This document shows, one piece after another, positions 34,610-44,200 of a stretch of DNA of 53,092 bases. Position 1 is the stretch's first letter; every line of letters starts with the position of its first letter. Source of the DNA: an uncultured Prevotella sp. (GTDB lineage Bacteria > Bacteroidota > Bacteroidia > Bacteroidales > Bacteroidaceae); the NCBI GenBank assembly GCA_900550365.1, contig URRR01000015.1, positions 1-53,092 on the forward strand, written 5' to 3'. The translations under genes and the position numbers were made by a program. The notes under the pieces were generated by a model. It did no database searches, was not told where the DNA came from, and worked only from the letters and a program-made list of their open reading frames with translations.

Positions 34610-34906
34610 ATGGATGCATTGTCTCAAGAACTCCAGGACTTCCTGATACGGCTTGGCAAAGAGCCTGACTGCGTGAGCGAGAAGGTGGAACATTACATAA
34701 AACACATCATGCACCTTGTCTATGCTGACGACGAGGACATGCTGCAACAGTATTACGGACTGTTCGGTAACGACGTGAAACCGCTTGATGACATTGCTAA
34801 AGAACGCCACGTAAGCAGTGAGACTATGCTGAAGATCATTGAGGCAAACCTTAGGAAGATGGCTGTTTCGCCCGAATGGCAGATGGTAAAACAACTGATA
34901 AAATAA
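34610..34906 (+). CDS. Small conserved-looking protein of unknown function
   Basis: I do not recognise this 98-residue protein. It is compactly packed, starting 14 bases after rfbB and ending 6 bases before purT, which argues that it is real. It is acidic and helical. The segment from PLDDIAKERHVSSETMLKII resembles a helix-turn-helix, so a small DNA- or protein-binding role is possible but unproven. Confidence 0.65.
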   Translation: MDALSQELQDFLIRLGKEPDCVSEKVEHYIKHIMHLVYADDEDMLQQYYGLFGNDVKPLDDIAKERHVSSETMLKIIEANLRKMAVSPEWQMVKQLIK

Positions 34907-34912
34907 CTGAAG

Positions 34913-36076
34913 ATGAAGAAAATATTATTATTAGGCTCGGGAGAACTGGGCAAGGAGTTTGTTATCGCGGCTAAACGTGCCGGCCAGTACGTTATTGCCT
35001 GTGACCGTTACGCCAACGCTCCGGCCATGCAGGTGGCTGACGAGAGCGAGGTTTTAAATATGCTTGACGGCGACGCGCTCGATAATGTTGTGAAAAAACA
35101 TCGTCCGGACATCATCGTTCCTGAAATTGAAGCTATCCGCACAGAACGTCTTTTTGACTTTGAGAAAGAGGGTATACAGGTCGTTCCGAGCGCAAGAGCC
35201 GTGAATTTCACTATGAACCGTAAGGCTATACGTGACCTCGCAGCCAAGGAACTCGGTCTGAAAACAGCAAAGTATTTCTACGCCAAGACTCTTGATGAGC
35301 TGAAAGAGCACTCAAAAGAGATTGGTTTCCCCTGCGTCATAAAGCCGCTCATGTCATCATCCGGTCACGGACAGAGCGTGGTTAAAAGCGCTGACGAACT
35401 TGAAACGGCGTTCAACGCGGCAATGGAGGGAAGCCGCGGCGACGTGAAAGAGATAATAATTGAGGAGTTTATCCACTTTGACAGCGAGTTTACCCTGCTC
35501 ACAGTGACCCAGAAGAATGGCCCTACCCTGTTCTGCCCGCCAATCGGACATGTACAGAAAGGCGGCGACTATCGCGAGAGCTGGCAGCCGTTTGCAATCC
35601 CGGAAGCTGACCTTAAAGAGGCTGAGCGCATGGCTGAAGCCGTGACCAAGGCGCTGACCGGCGCCGGAATATGGGGCGTTGAGTTCTTCCTGAGCAAGGA
35701 CAAGGGCGTGATATTCTCTGAACTTTCTCCCCGTCCGCACGATACCGGCATGGTAACCCTCGGTCATACGCTCAACCTCAACGAGTTTGAACTTCACTTC
35801 CGTGCCGTTATGGGACTGCCTATCCCCGCCATTCACCTTGAACACGCCGGTGCAAGTGCCGTTGTCCTGGCCAAAGAGGAGGCTGACCATGAGCCCGAAT
35901 ACAACATGCTCGACGTGGCAAGCGAGGACTATTCACGTCTCCGCATCTTCGGTAAACAAGAACAACACGTAGGCCGCCGCATGGGCGTTGTCCTCTGTTA
36001 CGGTGACGTTAATGCCGACACAACCGCACTAAGGGACAAGGCAAAAAGACTTGCAAGCACGGTGATACGTAACTAA
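34913..36076 (+). CDS. purT: Formate-dependent phosphoribosylglycinamide formyltransferase 2
   Basis: This 387-residue ATP-grasp enzyme makes formyl-GAR from GAR, formate and ATP in purine synthesis. The start LLGSGELGKE and the ATP-grasp core with SSSGHGQSVVKSADEL, GVEFFLSKD, SPRPHDTGMVTL match PurT closely, as does the length. It lies 6 bases after the small unknown gene, and a strong bidirectional terminator follows. Confidence 0.95.
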   Translation: MKKILLLGSGELGKEFVIAAKRAGQYVIACDRYANAPAMQVADESEVLNMLDGDALDNVVKKHRPDIIVPEIEAIRTERLFDFEKEGIQVVPSARAVNFTMNRKAIRDLAAKELGLKTAKYFYAKTLDELKEHSKEIGFPCVIKPLMSSSGHGQSVVKSADELETAFNAAMEGSRGDVKEIIIEEFIHFDSEFTLLTVTQKNGPTLFCPPIGHVQKGGDYRESWQPFAIPEADLKEAERMAEAVTKALTGAGIWGVEFFLSKDKGVIFSELSPRPHDTGMVTLGHTLNLNEFELHFRAVMGLPIPAIHLEHAGASAVVLAKEEADHEPEYNMLDVASEDYSRLRIFGKQEQHVGRRMGVVLCYGDVNADTTALRDKAKRLASTVIRN

Positions 36077-36093
36077 ACGTCTATAATTAATAC

Positions 36094-36134
36094 AAATCAG
36101 GGCACTCTCCAAATAATAGGAAGTGCCCTGATTT
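36094..36134. terminator. Bidirectional terminator between purT and the membrane protein
   Basis: AAATCAGGGCACT (36094-36106) pairs with AGTGCCCTGATTT (36122-36134) between convergent genes. Confidence 0.85.
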
Positions 36135-36135
36135 A

Positions 36136-37860
36136 TTATTGTTCTGCCGGAAGCAGTATCTGGAATACTTCATTTTCCCACACCACACGGTAATTATGAC
36201 GGGCTATAAAAGAATGTATCAAATCCAGCTTACGGTTTTTATGAAAAAAGTTTTCTGGTGCATTGTTGTCATCCCAATAATCATACGGCTCATACCAATG
36301 CGGTGGAATACTCTTATCACGCACCATAACAGGCAACTTTTTATGTTCTGTCTCTGCCTTATTGAATTTACGTTCAAGGGCCTCAGAGTCATAAGTAAAA
36401 ATCCATGGATTATAAAGATAAGGTCGTGTGTGAGTCAAATAATGTATTGTAGGGCTATACTGAAAACATAAAAGGTAGTCATTTTTATTCACATATAACT
36501 GCAACTCGTGCAATAATGGATTAAGCATTTCACAATTTTTACGCGTTGTATAAGTTGTTGCCAAAGGTGAATCAATTCTATAATTCTTATCTAACCGACA
36601 TCCTTCATCAAAATAACACTGATTGAAAATGTTGCATACACCTCTCTTTACAACAAAAGCAGCAAGTACGAAAGCAAACAGCACTACAAGGTTACGTTTC
36701 AGTTTCTCACCACGCAAAGACACAACCATATTATAAAAAGCCCCGACCGTCAATGGAGCGGACATATAAACACAGTGTTCACCCATGTTGCTTATTCCGA
36801 AATCACTGCCAAGCGGCAGAGCATACATATTTATAATAACTATTACTGCAAGATATTTCCAGCTATATTCAACTTTTTTCAATATGAATATTGCAAAACA
36901 AGCAAAAGTCGAAACAGCGTAAAGAACATAAGTGTTAGTTGACGTAAAAGACATTATTCCTACGTAAGCAACACCTGAAACAACCATAAACGTCAACGCA
37001 TAACATTGTTTTACGAACTTGGTACAATAACAAGCAATTACAGGAAAAAACATCGCAAGTAACATGTCTGAAGCCACATCAAAATAATTACCGGCATATG
37101 TAACAGCAAGATTGGCCAATCCATGAGAATTTTCAGAACTTCCGGCAACATGAAATCCATCTGTCACCGTCTCAAAAAACAGATTCAGATGACCAGAAAA
37201 AAACATAAGTCCGACAATACATAGAATGCCTGCAAAAAATCCGGCAACACCATACAACAACATTAAAAGAGACTTACGGCTATCGTGAGTGTGCATATAA
37301 TAAGGGGCAATAACCAGCCCCAACAGCACAAGAGACAAATTAGGCAAACGCGAGAACACATTTACCCCGACAAGAAAACCACCTGCAAACATAAGAACAG
37401 GCTTACTTTCTATAAGTGAACGGTAAATCAGGAACGAAGCAATAACAGCAAATAAAGACGTAAGATGATTATGATAAAATGACATAAGGCCATAATCAGC
37501 GCATAAAAATGACCAATATACACCCAACACGATGCACCAGAATGGCATAATGCGGTGCATCATACGCCACACGAAATATGCCGTAGCAGAAATGCACAAA
37601 GCAGCTAACAATCTAAAGCCCAATATACCCCAATGTCCAAACAAAATATTCCAAATTCCACCAATATACACAGAAAGATAATAAAGGAATGTGTACCGAA
37701 CCGATTCCGGGTCATTAAACATCTGTTGATATGCTGTCAGAACAAAGCCATCATCACACATATCAAAGCCCTGAAAGCCAAGTACTATATAAAAAACAAA
37801 TATAGAGATAAGAAAAAGAATAAGTTTCTTGCGGTCGGATAATGCTTTAAAAGGGTACAT
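36136..37860 (-). CDS. Polytopic membrane glycosyltransferase-like protein
   Basis: The protein (574 residues from 37860, 594 from 37920) has about ten or more membrane helices, preceded by an Asp-rich first loop (GFDMCDDGFVL). A soluble C-terminal part contains DYLLCFQYSPTIHYLTHTRPYLYNPW. This layout resembles GT-C type enzymes that take sugars from polyprenyl phosphate, but I see no diagnostic motif that fixes the family. I favour the ATG at 37860 because TAAATTTG, a possible -7 box, lies about 20 bases upstream of it, inside the longer reading. AT content is higher than in neighbours, which may indicate transfer. Confidence 0.65.
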   Translation of the reverse strand: MYPFKALSDRKKLILFLISIFVFYIVLGFQGFDMCDDGFVLTAYQQMFNDPESVRYTFLYYLSVYIGGIWNILFGHWGILGFRLLAALCISATAYFVWRMMHRIMPFWCIVLGVYWSFLCADYGLMSFYHNHLTSLFAVIASFLIYRSLIESKPVLMFAGGFLVGVNVFSRLPNLSLVLLGLVIAPYYMHTHDSRKSLLMLLYGVAGFFAGILCIVGLMFFSGHLNLFFETVTDGFHVAGSSENSHGLANLAVTYAGNYFDVASDMLLAMFFPVIACYCTKFVKQCYALTFMVVSGVAYVGIMSFTSTNTYVLYAVSTFACFAIFILKKVEYSWKYLAVIVIINMYALPLGSDFGISNMGEHCVYMSAPLTVGAFYNMVVSLRGEKLKRNLVVLFAFVLAAFVVKRGVCNIFNQCYFDEGCRLDKNYRIDSPLATTYTTRKNCEMLNPLLHELQLYVNKNDYLLCFQYSPTIHYLTHTRPYLYNPWIFTYDSEALERKFNKAETEHKKLPVMVRDKSIPPHWYEPYDYWDDNNAPENFFHKNRKLDLIHSFIARHNYRVVWENEVFQILLPAEQ

Positions 37861-38095
37861 ATCTTTACTTTTTTTCCTTGCAAATTTACGAGTTTCAACC
37901 GAATATAAAAACATTTTCATAACAAAAACAATTCTATCTTAAATTCATGCAGACCGCCTCAAGAATAAAAAAGATGAGTCCAAAAATGGCAACAAATACC
38001 CGTTGGCGGAATTATTGCGCTTCTTAACGACGTATGCTTTCGATTTATTACATTTTAAATGGTTTTACTTACAGTTTTTATTTGCTGTCGAACAG

Positions 38096-38185
38096 TTTGC
38101 AAAAGGTGACCTTTTATAGTGCAAAAGGTCATCTTTTAAAAGGCAAAAGGCCATGTCTTAAAAGCTGAAAGGTCACCGTTTAAAA
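38096..38185. repeat. AAAAG..CTTTT palindrome repeats
   Basis: Units AAAAGGTGACCTTTT, AAAAGGTCATCTTTT and a diverged copy lie in the 343-base divergent gap between the membrane protein and fdtA. I see no gene there. Confidence 0.85.
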
Positions 38186-38263
38186 CTGTAATCATCGTCG
38201 TGCCACTTAAAATAATTCCGCAAAAGGGTAACAAATACGACATTTCAGCGTTAAATATAAAGT

Positions 38264-38677
38264 ATGAAAGTATCAGAAGCAAAGATTACAGAGATAAAGA
38301 AAATTGAAGACCGACGCGGGAATTTATCTGTTGTGGAAGGATTGAAAGACATTCCTTTCAACATTGCCCGTACTTATTGGGTGTATGATGTGCCGGGCGG
38401 AGAAAGCCGCGGTGGCCATGCGCACAAGCGGCTGAAACAGTTTATAATAGCCTTAAGCGGCAGCTTTACCGTTACGCTTGATGACGGGACACAACGACGC
38501 GAGTTTCACCTTAACCACCCTTATCAGGGCCTTCTCATTGAGACTGGTGTCTGGCGAACGCTTGACGATTTCTCATCAGGAGCAGTATGCCTTGTCCTTG
38601 CATCTGAACTTTATGATGAGGATGATTACATCCGAGACTATGATGAATTTTTAGAATACGTGAAATGTTTGAAATAA
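38264..38677 (+). CDS. dTDP-4-keto-6-deoxyglucose 3,4-ketoisomerase (FdtA/QdtA type)
   Basis: The 137-residue cupin has the family signature RGGHAHKRLKQFIIALSG with two active-site His residues, as in FdtA, QdtA and WxcM. It moves the keto group of the RfbB product from C4 to C3. FdtA and QdtA give galacto and gluco products respectively, and I cannot separate them by eye. It overlaps the next gene by 13 bases and is the first of a three-gene amino-sugar set. Confidence 0.88.
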   Translation: MKVSEAKITEIKKIEDRRGNLSVVEGLKDIPFNIARTYWVYDVPGGESRGGHAHKRLKQFIIALSGSFTVTLDDGTQRREFHLNHPYQGLLIETGVWRTLDDFSSGAVCLVLASELYDEDDYIRDYDEFLEYVKCLK

Positions 38678-39603
38678 TACGATATTCACATGAACGGGAG
38701 GATGAGTGGAACGCCTTTATTGAGCGTTCTAAGAACGGCACGTTTCTGTTCAACAGGAACTATATGGATTACCATTCTGACCGCTTTGAGGACCACTCAC
38801 TGATGTTTTATCTTAAAGGCAGACTGTATGCGCTGCTTCCAGGCAATGTAAAAGACGACATCTTTTATTCTCATCAAGGACTGACTTACGGTGGACTGAT
38901 TACCGGTAATGAAGCAAAGACGGCCTCCGTATGTACATTGTTTGACGAGCTGAACAATTATCTGCGGTGTTCCGGAATCCATAAGGTAATCTATAAAGCT
39001 CTGCCATGGATTTATTCTTCTTACGCTTCAGAAGAAGATTTATACTCAATCACAAAGATTTGCGGCGCAAAACTTATCGGACGAGACATTTCATCCACCG
39101 TTTTTCTTGACAACCGGATAAAATTCAGCGAGCTGCGCCGCCGCTGTTTAAAGAAAGCGATAAAGGCAGGTGTAACCGTAAAGCAGAGCATGGACGTAGC
39201 CACTTTCTGGAAAATACTTGACAACAATCTCGAAAACAAATACGGCGTAGAGCCTGTTCACACCTGCGCTGAACTTGAGTTACTTATCAGACGATTCCCC
39301 TCCAACATTAAATTGTACATGTCTTTTCTCGACAATGAGGCCGTAGGAGGAGTTCTGCTTTATATCAACAGGCACGTGATACACAGCCAATACATCTCTG
39401 CCTCACCTGCCGGAAAACAATGCGGAGCCCTCGATCTGCTTTTCAGTGAACTTATAAACAAAGCTGACAAACGATATAAATATTTCGATTTCGGCCGTTC
39501 TACAGAAAATATGGGTGCTTATCTGAATGAGAATTTAATATTTCAGAAAGAAGGTTTCGGTGGCCGCGGCGTTTGTTACGACACTTACGAATGGGACGTT
39601 TAA
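38665..39603 (+). CDS. GNAT/FemAB-like acyltransferase
   Basis: The 312-residue protein has two GNAT-like halves as in the FemAB-like Acetyltransf_6 family, ending with KYFDFGRSTENMGAYLNENLIFQKEGFGG. Its place between the FdtA-type isomerase and FdtB-type aminotransferase suggests it N-acylates the 3-amino sugar, replacing the usual left-handed beta-helix acetyltransferase (FdtC/QdtC). An amino-acyl donor, as in FemAB, is possible. Role is inferred from position. Confidence 0.75.
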   Translation: MFEIIRYSHEREDEWNAFIERSKNGTFLFNRNYMDYHSDRFEDHSLMFYLKGRLYALLPGNVKDDIFYSHQGLTYGGLITGNEAKTASVCTLFDELNNYLRCSGIHKVIYKALPWIYSSYASEEDLYSITKICGAKLIGRDISSTVFLDNRIKFSELRRRCLKKAIKAGVTVKQSMDVATFWKILDNNLENKYGVEPVHTCAELELLIRRFPSNIKLYMSFLDNEAVGGVLLYINRHVIHSQYISASPAGKQCGALDLLFSELINKADKRYKYFDFGRSTENMGAYLNENLIFQKEGFGGRGVCYDTYEWDV

Positions 39604-39646
39604 CGGTACAGAGGCTACGAAACGTGCATAATTAAACTATCCGGAA

Positions 39647-40744
39647 ATGATAAAATATCTTGAACTTTCTAAAATAACGGCCATGCATACGGCTGAAATC
39701 AACGAGGCGGTGACGCGCGTTGTTAACGGCGGCTGGTATCTGCAAGGCGAGGAAACGCGGCTTTTCGAGCAGGAATATGCCGCATATACCGGCACGAAAT
39801 ACTGCATCGGATGCGGCAACGGACTTGATTCGCTTACGCTGATACTGAGGGCTTACATTGAAATGGGTGTGATGAAGCCCGGTGACGAGGTAATTGTGCC
39901 GGCCAACACCTATATAGCCAGCATACTTGCAATCAGCGAGAACGGCCTCCGTCCGGTGCTTGTCGAACCAAGACTTGACACCTTTCAGATAGACGACAGC
40001 CTCATCGAAGAGGCCGTTACTCAACGAACCCGTGCTGTGATGATAGTCCATTTGTATGGCCGATGCGCATATACTGAGAAAATAAATGATATCTGCCAGC
40101 GGCACGGACTTAAACTGATAGAGGACAATGCACAGGCGCACGGCTGCACATACGGCAACAGACGTACAGGCTCACTCGGCGACGCTGCCGGCCACAGCTT
40201 CTATCCAGGCAAGAACCTCGGTGCGTTAGGCGATGCCGGGGCTGTGACGACAGACGATAAAGAGCTCGCCGACACAGTGCGTGCACTTGGCAACTACGGG
40301 TCAAGCCGCAAGTATGTGTTTGACATGAAAGGGCGGAACAGCCGTATAGACGAGCTCCAGGCTGCCGTGCTGCGCGTCAAGCTAAGATACCTTGACGGCG
40401 ACAATAACCGCCGCAAGGCTATTGCCAAACGCTATATCACAGAAATTGACAGCAAAAAGCTGCATCTGCCGGACGAGGAGTTCTGCCGCAACAGCGTACA
40501 TCATATATTTCCCGTGCTCTGCGAAAGGCGCGACAACCTTCAGAAATATCTCTCAGATAACGGCGTGGGTACAATGATACACTACCCTGTTCCGCCCCAC
40601 CGGCAACGCTGTTACGCCGAACTTAGCGGACTGAGACTGCCTATAACCGAAAAGATTCACCGTGAAGAGCTGAGTATTCCGCTGAATCAGACAATGACAG
40701 ACGATGAGGTTGGCACGGTAATTAGACTTCTCAATTCCTTTTAA
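39647..40744 (+). CDS. DegT/DnrJ/EryC1-family 3-keto sugar aminotransferase (FdtB type)
   Basis: This 365-residue PLP enzyme has the family features: GCGNGLDSLTLILRA, EDNAQAHGCTYGN, and the PLP lysine in SFYPGKNLGALGDAGA. With the FdtA-type isomerase it would form dTDP-3-amino-3,6-dideoxyhexose. It lies 43 bases after the acyltransferase gene. A strong terminator follows. Confidence 0.92.
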   Translation: MIKYLELSKITAMHTAEINEAVTRVVNGGWYLQGEETRLFEQEYAAYTGTKYCIGCGNGLDSLTLILRAYIEMGVMKPGDEVIVPANTYIASILAISENGLRPVLVEPRLDTFQIDDSLIEEAVTQRTRAVMIVHLYGRCAYTEKINDICQRHGLKLIEDNAQAHGCTYGNRRTGSLGDAAGHSFYPGKNLGALGDAGAVTTDDKELADTVRALGNYGSSRKYVFDMKGRNSRIDELQAAVLRVKLRYLDGDNNRRKAIAKRYITEIDSKKLHLPDEEFCRNSVHHIFPVLCERRDNLQKYLSDNGVGTMIHYPVPPHRQRCYAELSGLRLPITEKIHREELSIPLNQTMTDDEVGTVIRLLNSF

Positions 40745-40766
40745 CAGCAGACATTTATATGAACAA

Positions 40767-40815
40767 ACGGGCAGACAAGGAGAAAAGAATGGAACAAATC
40801 TCCTTGTCTGCCCGT
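40767..40815. terminator. Bidirectional terminator
   Basis: ACGGGCAGACAAGGAGA (40767-40783) and its perfect reverse complement (40799-40815) lie between convergent genes. Confidence 0.85.
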
Positions 40816-40847
40816 TAATCTAACTGCCGGAAAACTCTCTTTTCAGC

Positions 40848-41435
40848 TTAATAAAGTATCACGGTGACGCCACGCGCGGCCTGCGCGCCCATGACAAGTG
40901 CCTGGGCTATGTCGGCCGTCTTGGAAGGTCCGGAGATGAAAGAGCCGTATCCGTAGTCGGTAAACTGTATGCGGGCATAAGCCTGGTGCATGTTGCTCAC
41001 AATGTTCTTGCGGTCAAGCAGGATGACAAGATACTCTGAGATAAAGCACACGGCACGCTCCTTCATCGTCTGAGGTATCCATATACAGCCGTTCTCTGCC
41101 ACTCCTATCTCACCCTTTACCACGCCTACGTCAGTGCCGTTGAGTTCCTGGGCCGTCGCCACGATATCAGGATTGCGCTGCGCGATGGTTATTTCAGGCA
41201 AATTGCTGGCAAATACTTTCGCCTCCGGATAAAGACTCTTGATAAGCTCACACAAGTCAGCACCGGGCTCAAGACTGACCACATCGGCTCCTACAGCCTT
41301 GCTCATGTCTATGAAGCTGGCTACCGGGTCGGCATATTCAACGCCTTTCAGGGCGTCGAGATCCGGCATGTCATACTGCTCCTCCACAGCCATGTTCTTT
41401 TTATATCTTGACAATATCCTCTCTTTTGTTGACAT
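40848..41435 (-). CDS. lutC: LutC-like LUD-domain protein
   Basis: The 195-residue protein has the LUD domain (formerly DUF162), ending in YGYGSFISGPSKTADIAQALVMGAQAARG. In LutABC, three proteins together oxidise L-lactate to pyruvate. It is the last gene of the lut operon, 49 bases after lutB. Confidence 0.9.
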   Translation of the reverse strand: MSTKERILSRYKKNMAVEEQYDMPDLDALKGVEYADPVASFIDMSKAVGADVVSLEPGADLCELIKSLYPEAKVFASNLPEITIAQRNPDIVATAQELNGTDVGVVKGEIGVAENGCIWIPQTMKERAVCFISEYLVILLDRKNIVSNMHQAYARIQFTDYGYGSFISGPSKTADIAQALVMGAQAARGVTVILY

Positions 41436-41484
41436 ATTGTTTTCTGTATTTTTATGATGTTACATTTGTTGCGAGTACGCCGGT

Positions 41485-42843
41485 CTACAGCTTCTTCACC
41501 ACCTCATGGAACGGTTCTTTCGGGAAGCGTGGCATCTCGTGGCCATAGCCCCAGCCGTTAAGCCTGTTATACATAAGCAAGCGGGGCACATGATTAGCCA
41601 GCGGAGCAAACTTCAGCGCCGTATTGTACAGCGCAGGCCTTTCAAACAGATACTTCATGCCTTTAGACATGGCCTTCTTCATAGGGTCAGCCTTGCCGAG
41701 CGAGTCAAGGTCCTGACGCCAGCGGTATATCTGTTCAGACAGGTTCACCTTAACGGGGCACACATTGTCACACGAGCAGCACAGCGAGCAGGCGCTTACG
41801 TTGTCAGAATATCGGGCGGCATCTTTCAGCATGCCGAGGTTTATACCGATAGGTCCGGGTATGAAGTAAGTGTAAGAATAACCTCCGCTACGCCTGTAAA
41901 CCGGGCAAGTGTTCATGCACGAGCCGCAGCGTATGCACTTCAATGTCTCCCAATGGTCAGGCCGGCCGATTATGCCGGTGCGGCCGTTGTCCACCAGAAT
42001 TATGTGCATCTCTGCCCCCGGGCGTGCCTTGCGGAAGTGCGACGTGAACGACGTGGTAGGCTGGCCGGTAGCCGCACGGCACAGCAGACGCTGGAACACG
42101 GCCAGCGACTTATAGTCAGGCACAACTTTCTCTATGCCCATTGCCACGATATGCAGCTTTGGCATTGACGTCGACATGTCAGCATTACCCTCATTAGTGC
42201 ACACCACCACGTCGCCCGTTGCGGCCACGCCGAAGTTGGCTCCGGTCATGCCCGCGTCGGCCGTCATGAACTCGTTGCGCAGGCTGAGACGTGCCATGTA
42301 AGTAAGATAAGTAGGGTCATAGTTACCCTTCTCGCTGCCGAGCTTCTCCTCAAAGAGATGGCCTACCTGCTCCTGAGTGATATGTATGGCGGGCACAACG
42401 ATGTGGCTGGGCTTCATGTGCATTAACTGCAGGATACGCTCGCCGAGGTCTGTCTCCACCACGTCAATGCTGCGGCATTCGAGATAGGGGTTCATGCCGC
42501 ACTCTTCGGTAAGCATTGACTTGCTTTTCACGAGCTTCTTTACGCCGTGGTCCTGAAGTATTGACAGCACTATTGAGTTAAACTCGGCGGCATCGTCAGC
42601 CCAGTGCACTTTCACTCCGTTCTTTTCGGCATTGCCGGCAAACTGCTCAAGATATTTGTCAAGGTGGGTCACGGTATGACGCTTTATGGCGCTGGCCGCG
42701 TCACGCAACTGTTCCCACTCGTCAAGTCCGTGCGCCATGTCGTCGCGCTTTGCACGCAACGCCCAGAACGTAGCGTCGTGCCAGGTGGCGTTCTTGCTGT
42801 TCTTAAGGAATTCTCCTGCTGCTTTTGAATGTTGGGTGCTCAT
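41485..42843 (-). CDS. lutB: LutB-like iron-sulfur protein of lactate utilisation
   Basis: This 452-residue protein has an N-terminal LUD domain and a C-terminal ferredoxin segment with CIRCGSCMNTCPVYRR and CSLCCSCDNVCPV. It matches LutB in length and order. It overlaps lutA (ATGA), as in other lut operons. Confidence 0.93.
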   Translation of the reverse strand: MSTQHSKAAGEFLKNSKNATWHDATFWALRAKRDDMAHGLDEWEQLRDAASAIKRHTVTHLDKYLEQFAGNAEKNGVKVHWADDAAEFNSIVLSILQDHGVKKLVKSKSMLTEECGMNPYLECRSIDVVETDLGERILQLMHMKPSHIVVPAIHITQEQVGHLFEEKLGSEKGNYDPTYLTYMARLSLRNEFMTADAGMTGANFGVAATGDVVVCTNEGNADMSTSMPKLHIVAMGIEKVVPDYKSLAVFQRLLCRAATGQPTTSFTSHFRKARPGAEMHIILVDNGRTGIIGRPDHWETLKCIRCGSCMNTCPVYRRSGGYSYTYFIPGPIGINLGMLKDAARYSDNVSACSLCCSCDNVCPVKVNLSEQIYRWRQDLDSLGKADPMKKAMSKGMKYLFERPALYNTALKFAPLANHVPRLLMYNRLNGWGYGHEMPRFPKEPFHEVVKKL

Positions 42844-43577
42844 AATCCTGCCGCTAAAATCTGTACAACGTGAATGAACTTAATGTCTTTCTTCTGCCTG
42901 CGCGCTATCCCCTCGAGATGCATCAGGCACGAGCTGTCAGGCCCGGTGATATACTCCGCGCCGGTGGCCATGTGGCGTGCCAGCTTGTCCTGCCCCATGC
43001 GTGTTGACACCTGAGGCTCTTCGATGGAGAACATTCCGCCGAAACCGCAGCACTCGTCAACGTGCTCAGGCTCAACGACCGTAATGCCCTTCACCAGCTG
43101 AAGAAGGTCTTTTATCTTATTAAAGGGCGGCACGTTACGCTCTGACGGCGACGACAGGCCCAGCTCCCTGACTCCGTGGCAAGAGTTGTGCAGGCTGACT
43201 TTATGTGGGAAACATCCCGGCAACGACTTCACCTGCAACACGTCGTGCAGAAACTCGCATATGTCGGTAGTGCGCGCGGCCGTCTCACAGCGGGTCTTGC
43301 CTTTCAGCAGGCGCGGATAATTAAGCCTTACGAAGGCGGCACAACTGGCTGACGGAGCCACTACATAATCAAAACCGCGGAACATATCCTCGTACTTAGC
43401 CGCCAGTCCTACGGCCTTATCCTCAAAACCGGCATTTGCCATAGGCTGCCCGCAGCACGTCTGTGCCATGGGATAGGTAACGTCTACCTGTAAATGTTTC
43501 AATAACTTATACGCCGCAACACCCACATCGGGATAAAGGGCATCGACGTAACATGGGATGAAAAGTCCTATCTTCAT
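42840..43577 (-). CDS. lutA: LutA-like Cys-rich (Fe-S)-binding protein
   Basis: The 245-residue protein has two CCG domains: the first with AQTCCGQPMANAGF, the second with VDECCGFGGMFSI. It is the LutA part of the L-lactate oxidation system. The start MKIGLFIPCYVD at 43577 is chosen because the CCG domain begins there; longer readings pass through a repeat. No lactate permease is adjacent. Confidence 0.92.
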   Translation of the reverse strand: MKIGLFIPCYVDALYPDVGVAAYKLLKHLQVDVTYPMAQTCCGQPMANAGFEDKAVGLAAKYEDMFRGFDYVVAPSASCAAFVRLNYPRLLKGKTRCETAARTTDICEFLHDVLQVKSLPGCFPHKVSLHNSCHGVRELGLSSPSERNVPPFNKIKDLLQLVKGITVVEPEHVDECCGFGGMFSIEEPQVSTRMGQDKLARHMATGAEYITGPDSSCLMHLEGIARRQKKDIKFIHVVQILAAGL

Positions 43578-43776
43578 AATCCTGAATATAACTGAATACC
43601 GGCACGTAATGCTTGAAACCGGTACGCAAAAGTACAAAAAAATGTAGTGACAACGCGCATTTCGCGCGAAAAGTTCAGTTATTAAGAATTCATTGAAGGC
43701 GTATTGCCAACTGCACTTTACATTATCACATGCGCCAGGGCGCACCAGGCGTAAAACGGCCTGTACAAAAGGGGTT

Positions 43777-43866
43777 TGCGAAAGACGGCAAAACGCAAGA
43801 CAAAAGACGGCCTTTTGGTCTGTAAAAGACGGCCTTTCGCAACGCGTTTTGCCGTCTTTTGCAAAG
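43777..43866. repeat. Nested AAAAG..CTTTT palindromes, cruciform-like
   Basis: Outer arms GAAAGACGGCAAAACGC (43780-43796) and GCGTTTTGCCGTCTTTT (43844-43860) enclose two inner units AAAAGACGGCCTTTTGG and AAAAGACGGCCTTTCGC. It lies in the 623-base divergent gap between lutA and glyS. Beyond this and the glyS promoter I see nothing coding there. Confidence 0.88.
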
Positions 43867-44084
43867 GGGTTGATAACCGCGCTGAATTTATCATGCCATA
43901 TCACAGCAAAGGATTAAATACATGCTGATAAAAAAACTACGGCCTGAACGGAGGAGAATGACGTTTGATTTGAAAACACTACATGCCCTGCCGCCATATA
44001 CGCTTACATGTATGGCAACGTAAGCAGACAGGCCCGCTTAAGCAACGGAATGTTAAATAAAAGGCTGTTTCTCCCACTTTTATT

Positions 44085-44114
44085 TTGCATTTCGCCCAAC
44101 TTACACTATCTTTG
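44085..44114 (+). promoter_or_regulatory. Consensus promoter for glyS
   Basis: TTTG (about 44085-44088) is followed after 18-19 bases by TATCTTTG (44107-44114). Confidence 0.7.
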
Positions 44115-44124
44115 CACCCTAAAG

Positions 44125-44160
44125 GCGCCAAGATGCTGTGATTCCGCATCTTTGCGGCGG
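44125..44160 (+). promoter_or_regulatory. Hairpin in the glyS leader
   Basis: CGCC-A-AGATGC and GCATCT-TTGC-GGCG pair around a short loop in the 5' leader of the glyRS message. It has no T run after it, so it is not a terminator, and it may influence translation. Confidence 0.4.
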
Positions 44161-44200
44161 TATTGGTTTTTGAATTAACATATAGCTAACTGATAAACAA

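Noticed and set aside
43578..43904. Longer LutA start
   Set aside because: The extension is read from the palindromic repeats and lacks CCG-domain similarity.
44125..44160. T-box riboswitch upstream of glyS
   Set aside because: No T-box core, specifier loop or terminator/antiterminator pair is visible; only a simple hairpin.
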